64,000 bases of DNA from Buddleja alternifolia (taxonomy: Eukaryota; Streptophyta; Magnoliopsida; Lamiales; Scrophulariaceae). The DNA lies in NCBI GenBank assembly GCA_019426215.1, contig CM033406.1:325001-389000 (forward strand), in the 5' to 3' direction. Made by a program: the position numbers and the translations under genes. This document shows positions 58,679-64,000 of this stretch, piece after piece. The notes under the pieces were generated by a model. The model was not told where the DNA came from and searched no databases. It was given only the letters and a program-made list of their open reading frames with translations. Every line of letters starts with the position of its first letter. The stretch's first letter is position 1.

Positions 58679-60396
58679 GTGAGGGAGATAATAAGAAAAT
58701 AACTGCGAAAAAGTAAAATGACTTATTAGATCTTATCATAATTGTTGTTTCAAGTTTAAATCAAGGACTTTCAAAACAAAATTGGCTCCCACTACATTTT
58801 TCAAAAAAGCCACACTCCCACTGTGGAATTCGGAAGTCATCATTGGAAGGCTTCATAGTGGTGATTGATTTCTTTAACTAGATTAATAGGTTGGAACCTT
58901 TTGTTTGTATGTGGCGTAATTAATCTTTTAAAGTGATGTCCAACAGCAACCCATCAAATGGATGATTCAATCCCTTTGTCCATTATTCATCAAATCTCAA
59001 CCTTTTAACGATCTTATTGGTTTATGAATAATTTAACCCACTGACTATCTATTAGTCTAGCAATTGAATTTCACCTTGCAACCTTTTGCTTGTATGTGGG
59101 GTGGAATTTGTTTTGACTAATGACATTTCATGCACTTAGAAAAATCTAAAATATATTTCAATATATAACTCCCATTGCTTAGGGACAATATTATATATCA
59201 AATATCATTTTAATTTTTTCTATGTTGAGTGGAGGATAGGATACCTAGTATCTTTTACCAACTTAATATTTTTCGAAGTGAGAGAATTTAAATTATTTAT
59301 GAGGTCTCACTTTGCACATTAATCCATTTTATACTAAGCATACAAACATGGATCAAATATAATTAAAAGTAATCCTAGAAAGCTAACAACACATGATTCA
59401 TGGAACTTAATCCTAGATTGAGTCAATCCAGTGTCTCAATCGCTAATTAAGAAAGAAACTATACTAAAGCTTCCAAAGCTCCTTCTTGTATCTTCTTGGC
59501 TTGACTTGAATTTCTCCACTGGGCCTATTCTATTTCTACCTATTACATTTTAATCTAAGCAACCTACACAAAATTTCTATAGAAAGAAAATAAACATAGG
59601 CTCAAAATGGTACCATCGAAAAGAAATAGAAATGTAAAATGAGCCTAAGTCCATGAATCATGTTTCCCATCACAAAACATGTCAAACATGATATATCACA
59701 TAACACACGAAAAACATATATGTTAATTTCTAATTAAATTCCAAATCTAATTATTGAATTCATATTTTCGAGGAAAATAAATTTATTTGATTCTATTAGA
59801 AAATCCAATTCAATAAACTCCAATTAATTTTATATTAAAATCCAATTTTAATAAAAAATTAACATCTAATTTCATTGAAACTAATTTTAAAATAGAAAGT
59901 ATCCAACTTAATATAAAGTCCAACTTTAACAAAATTAGATAACTTGGAATATTAAAATAAATAACATTATTTATTTTTGCATTAAAATTCAATTTTAATA
60001 AATAAATAAACTCATTAAAAATATACCAGGGTTACCCAAGGGTCAACCCGGGCCGGTTTGACATGCCCGTGTGTTAAACTCGTCGTCGAGCAGTGTTGTA
60101 GTGCGAGCCCAACGAGCCCATTGCTAGGCCTACACATGGCAGACCCAGTCTGCTCATGTGCCGGCCCAGCAGCCTCCACCACTGCGGCTGTAGGTTTCGC
60201 TGCCAACGATACGGATTACCGATCCCCATCTTTTCATGATTATTTTATCACATTAAAATTACGTAAAATTTAATTTTAGTAATTTCTAATGAATAAAATA
60301 AATAAAATTCCTCAAGAACACAAAATCCACATATTAATCATGCATCGTGAAAAAATGTAAATCATGCATCTAATCATATGTCGAACCCTGCGATTT
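58679..60396 (-). other. leader of M
   Basis: AT-rich, about 1.7 kb, no gene. One GC-rich island at about 60030-60225 (ACCCGGGCCGG..., GGCCCAGCAGCC) resembles in position the GC island in the Q leader. Confidence 0.6.
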
Positions 60397-60409
60397 GGAT
60401 CTGATACCA
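60397..60409 (-). other. primer-binding site of M
   Basis: TGGTATCAGATCC on the minus strand, one base from the LTR; initiator tRNA-Met type with one mismatch. Confidence 0.82.
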
Positions 60410-60410
60410 T

Positions 60411-62047
60411 TGTTGGGAAAATTAGATAAAAACGCAGCGGAAACGGTGAAATAAATTTTTTTGGATTTTCCCAATAAAAGGATCATTCCTGGGGTTTTAT
60501 CATGCGTATGTAGGATAGAGATATTGACACTTTACCCGTTGTAGCAAAGTAGTTGGAGAATCTCTAACTTTCGAGTTCTTCAATTCCTTCGCGAAATAAT
60601 CTACCTGATTGTTTGATAATCCGAGCAGTCCAAAAATGTTGCCTCTAAATTGTCTCACCGGAAAAAACTTGAACAGAAAAATTCTTTCTTCTTTGGCACT
60701 GAAGCCGACGGTTAGAGGAAGAAGAGAGGGAAGGATTTTTCTTTCTTGTGGCTCAAGTGTGTAACTCAACTTTTGACCTAGGTATTAAGTAATGTGATAT
60801 ATTAATATAACTTAAGTTATAACCTTTAGGCTCAAAAAGCCCATGTTGGATACCTACTAGCCGCCCCTACACGGTCATGGTGCACCAATTTGAGCTCGGT
60901 CCAATCCTTTATTTAATTAATTAATTCAATCCAATTAAACAATAGATATGATATTTAATTAATTTTATTTCTCCAAGAATTTTTTTTTTAATTAAAGTAT
61001 AAATGAATTAACTATTTCTGCAAATAATTAATTCCATTTGATTAATTTTAAGTATCCAATTCTTAAAATTTTCCCACTAGAAATATACCACATTTTCTTT
61101 CGATTTTTTCTTTTTAAGTGTGACTCTTTAGGTTCAACTATATTTGGCAATAAGAGGATTCCATTGAATGTGGGTTGCACTTAGCCAGTTAAGTGACCCA
61201 CATCATATCCCAAATAAGATGAAATGATTGGATCATTTTTATCTTTCCTATTGTAAACACCGTGTGAATACAAACTCTTCGTTTCCTTATCTCGGTCAAG
61301 TGAGAGTCATGGTTTAGGTCAAACTCATAAACTTGACTCTATGCTATATTTTTAATACGTCTAGATCATGTGAATGCTTTGGCTAAAGACTTTAAGATCT
61401 AACTTACTTACAAAAGAAATATGATCATTCCTCTTTCACTTTTAAGGGAACGAATCCCATCCTGGATATCAGTTAAGACTACTACTTGCCCATTAGGTTG
61501 CAGTTCGAGGTCGACCCCACCAAAGGGTGAAATGGGTCTAACTACTCTGATGACAAACCTAATGTCAAAAGCATATCTTCAACTCAATTCCTCAGGTCTA
61601 AAGTTCAGACACACCTATTACAATTTAATCAATTCTGTCATTGAATGTCAAAGAGTGAAAACTCAGGTGACAGAATCGATACGAGTAATGTCTGAGTGCT
61701 ATTATCTCCATCGGTGCACCTATGATATGTTTTCTTCACTACTTCCTAGTGATTGATGGGCACTTTTCTCTTCAAAACTCATATCATACAAGTCTTGATG
61801 ATTTCTAGTGCCTAAATGAGAATCCTTGACTTGCAGACCATTTAAATACACAAATATTGAACTCTTCTAGTGCCTTAGAGAGTTAACTCTTGTTTTCTTG
61901 GACTTATAGATGATTACAATATATAAATGCCAATATAATAGTAAATAACCAATGTGCCTTTTATTAAAACAATAAAAACAATTACAATTTACTAATGTCA
62001 TTTCTTCCTCTAATCCTCTAATGGCATTTGAGGACATTAACCTAACA
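60411..62047 (-). repeat. 5' LTR of M
   Basis: 1,637 bp from TGTTGGGAAAATT to AACCTAACA. It is the complete reference copy of the LTR family that allows P1's four segments to be joined. A 111-codon frame at 61421-61756 has a counterpart in reverse at 46624-46950, but this is LTR sequence and not a gene. Confidence 0.92.
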
Positions 62048-63364
62048 TATACTCGTAAGGTATTTATAATCTAGAGGTTTGTAATGACATAGTCATTTTG
62101 TTTTCGGTTGGGCTACGATGTGGGGCCACAGTGCTGGCTAGGTGTCACCCACATCCTATGGCATCCTCCCATTACCAATTGAGACGAACCTAGAGAGTCT
62201 TTCTATAAAGTAATAGACGGGGAAATCTAGTCTTGTACATGGAGGGTGTTTTGATAACTTGTCCTTTAGAAGGACGAATGAATTAAATTGGTTGTTTAAT
62301 GAGAATAAACATCGATAATTAAATTAATTATGTTGACTGGGTCAACTAAAACTATTAATTAATAAATTAGAATATTAATTTAATCTATGTGTATATTTAA
62401 TTAAATTAAATATTAGATGATTAAATTAATTGGACTAAGTTGACTGGATCAACTTAGTCCAATTAAAGTCCAAAAGGCCATAGTGGGCATGTGACATGGG
62501 ATTAAGTTGGAGGATTTATTTAATCCTCCAACACAAGCTCTAAAGTCAAATTAATTTAACACACAATACACATAACGTGAAATCCTCCACTAGAAAATAC
62601 AAGACAGAGAAAACTCTTCTTCCTTCTTAATCTAGCCTAGCTCCCTATGGAGATTGAAGTCGAAGATTTTCCAGAGTCTGTTCTTGCGTGATGATCTAGA
62701 GATGGTACACTTGAACAGTTGGAGATTCAAGATTCGCAAGGATTAAAGTTAAATACGCAAAAAAAAGGTATGTTTTTCGAATTAATCTTTTTCATGTTTA
62801 AATTGACGAAAGCCACAAATTGGTCTTGGTTTGGGAATCCAAATTTGTTTTTCTATTCCGTTGCGCATGCCGACAGGATTCTCAACAGTGGTATCAGAGC
62901 CAAATTTGTTGGCTTCGTTGATTTTGTTTACGTGTTCTTCATGTTTATGTGTTATATCGTAATTGAATTCTGATATGGTGATTTGGAATTATCATTAATG
63001 GATCAAAAAATCTGAGAAGTTGAATAATCCGAATCATATTTTTGGGATTGATAAATCTGAAAATTATATTAATATGTGAGTTTCGATTGTATCTATTTCT
63101 TGAAATTAAGATTGAAAAATCTGAAGATGTTATTTGAATTTGAAATTTCTTTCTGGCTGTAAATCTGGATTTTTATTAAATCATTTTTGTTTGGATCATG
63201 AATCTGAAATTGTTGAATTGATGATTTTCGCAAGAACAAAATTTGGAAATTAATTTTGGAAAATTGAAGATCCCGTGTTGTGTTCGCCAAGCGTCGCGGC
63301 CATGCGTCTCTCTGAGGTAATCACCGTCGCTGTCGGAAATCTAATGGGAGCAGATTATTGACGG
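62048..63364 (+). mobile_element. copia element A: LTR part and leader
   Basis: 62048-62887 resembles the second half of the P2 LTR (TATACTCGTA..., GGCTAGGTGTCACCCACATCC, GACGAACCTA) and ends TCTCAACA. It is followed by a primer site, so this is a 5' LTR in plus orientation, cut at 62047/62048 by M. TATAC (62048-62052) is the expected target copy of M. 62902-63364 is leader without a gene; near 63365 it joins a gag fragment in the other orientation. Confidence 0.8.
62889..62901 (+). other. primer-binding site of A
   Basis: TGGTATCAGAGCC, perfect initiator tRNA-Met type, one base after the LTR end. Confidence 0.88.
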
Positions 63365-64000
63365 TGGTTAAAGCACTGGATTCAATCGTTGAAGTCAACG
63401 TATCGCTGCCTTTTCCCAATTCAAACTCGGTAGCATTTAGCTCCAAAAATGCAAACTCTGGAGTCATGATATCTAACATTTAAGATTCTCTCATCGCAAC
63501 AGTCTTCATCAGATATTTGCTTGGAAGACTTCTGAAAAATCTTGTTGACCATTTCCTTATTGGTCAACTCCTTGTCCAATGACACTAACTCTATATTAAG
63601 CAAAGTAAACCTCGCATCCAATTGATATAGTCTCGTTGGGCTGCATCTTAAAATGCTCTAATTTCTGCATGACCATGGACAGCTTGTTCTCCCTCATCTG
63701 TGCAGATCCTTCACGCACAGTAGCCAACTTATCCCATATTTCCTTTGAAGTTTTGCAAAGCTTGATTTTATTAAACAATCCCTCATTATCTATCAACGTT
63801 AAGTAGAGAGCGCTTCATCTAACATTATCCAAATTTGCTCTTCTTCAATCATCTAGCTTCCATTCTACTTTCAGCTTCTCAACATAACCATCCGTAGTCG
63901 CTTCTATTGCTCCAGGGGGTCGAGTTATAACTTTCATAATCTGAATGGGGCCTTCTGTAATAACATCACACATTTCGTTATCACATGAGCAGAAATAAGT
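63365..64000 (-). pseudogene. gag of the gag-only family, fragment
   Basis: Minus-strand relative of 30899-31759: KEIWDKLATVREGSAQMREN, KLEHFKMQPNET, LDARFTLLN and TNKEMVNKIF. It keeps the Trp that is a stop in the other copy. Frame changes near 63630 and upstream stops break it. It extends beyond the right edge. Its 3' end is cut at about 63365, where the A leader begins. Confidence 0.82.

Larger units (their letters stand above)
47947..62047 (-). mobile_element. copia element M, split by insertions
   Basis: 5' LTR at 60411-62047, primer site at 60397-60409, gag to RNase H from 58678 down to 53587, then a tail of RNase H and a 3' LTR piece at 47947-48460. P2 (48461-53586) and a solo LTR (53676-55125) interrupt the RNase H, and P1 cuts the 3' LTR at 47946/47947. 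It belongs to the same family as P1 by LTR sequence and is related to P2. It lies inside the LTR of element A. Confidence 0.85.

Noticed and set aside
60030..60225. GC-rich island as a host promoter or exon
   Set aside because: Lies in the M leader between primer site and gag, with a similar island in the Q leader; no splice or coding evidence.

Overview
The window is nuclear DNA of a flowering plant, probably a eudicot. The evidence is plant-type Ty1/copia and Ty3/gypsy retrotransposons, plant CACTA (En/Spm) DNA transposons with spliced genes, primer-binding sites matching initiator tRNA-Met, and AT-rich low-complexity DNA. I cannot name the species. I see no host gene, tRNA, rRNA or CRISPR array. 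Nearly every base can be assigned to a transposable element (TE), and the elements are nested in each other. Labels used below: A, M, P1, P2, Q and R are copia elements; 'outer' and 'inner' are the CACTA elements.

Layout, oldest to youngest as inferred from nesting. Element A (+ strand, part of LTR and leader) lies at 62048-63364. Element M (- strand) sits in A's LTR, from 47947 to 62047. M was hit in its RNase H by P2 (+ strand, 48461-53586, 5' end lost) and by a solo LTR (53676-55125). It was hit in its 3' LTR by P1 (+ strand), whose 3' end runs from 4399 to 47946. P1 was hit in its RNase H by a gypsy element (1-4394). P1's single 3' LTR took three further insertions within about 51 bp: the outer CACTA (5000-24166, TSD AGA), copia Q (- strand, 24198-45113, TSD GGAGA) and a solo LTR (45142-46678, TSD ACTCG). 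The outer CACTA carries the inner CACTA (5942-15970, TSD TAT). Q carries a gag-only LTR element (28253-33544, TSD CGTAG/CATAG) and copia R (36854-42475, TSD CTTTG).

Coding content. Each CACTA has two genes in the same direction. ORF1 is a TNP2-type transposase. ORF2 is a 12-exon gene joining a plant Transposase_24-type region to a C-terminal Ulp1-like (C48) cysteine protease. ORF1 is broken in both copies. ORF2 of the inner element reads through all 12 predicted exons (720 aa) with consensus splice sites and a complete protease triad. ORF2 of the outer element has lost three splice sites. All retrotransposon polyproteins are broken by stops or frameshifts, but gag, protease, integrase, reverse transcriptase and RNase H can be followed in M, P2, Q and R.

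The points most worth a second look are the intact Transposase_24-Ulp1 gene, the insertion cluster in one LTR, the gag-only retrotransposon family, the hairpin-forming subterminal repeats of the CACTA elements, and the 186-bp tandem array gained inside the inner element's leader intron.
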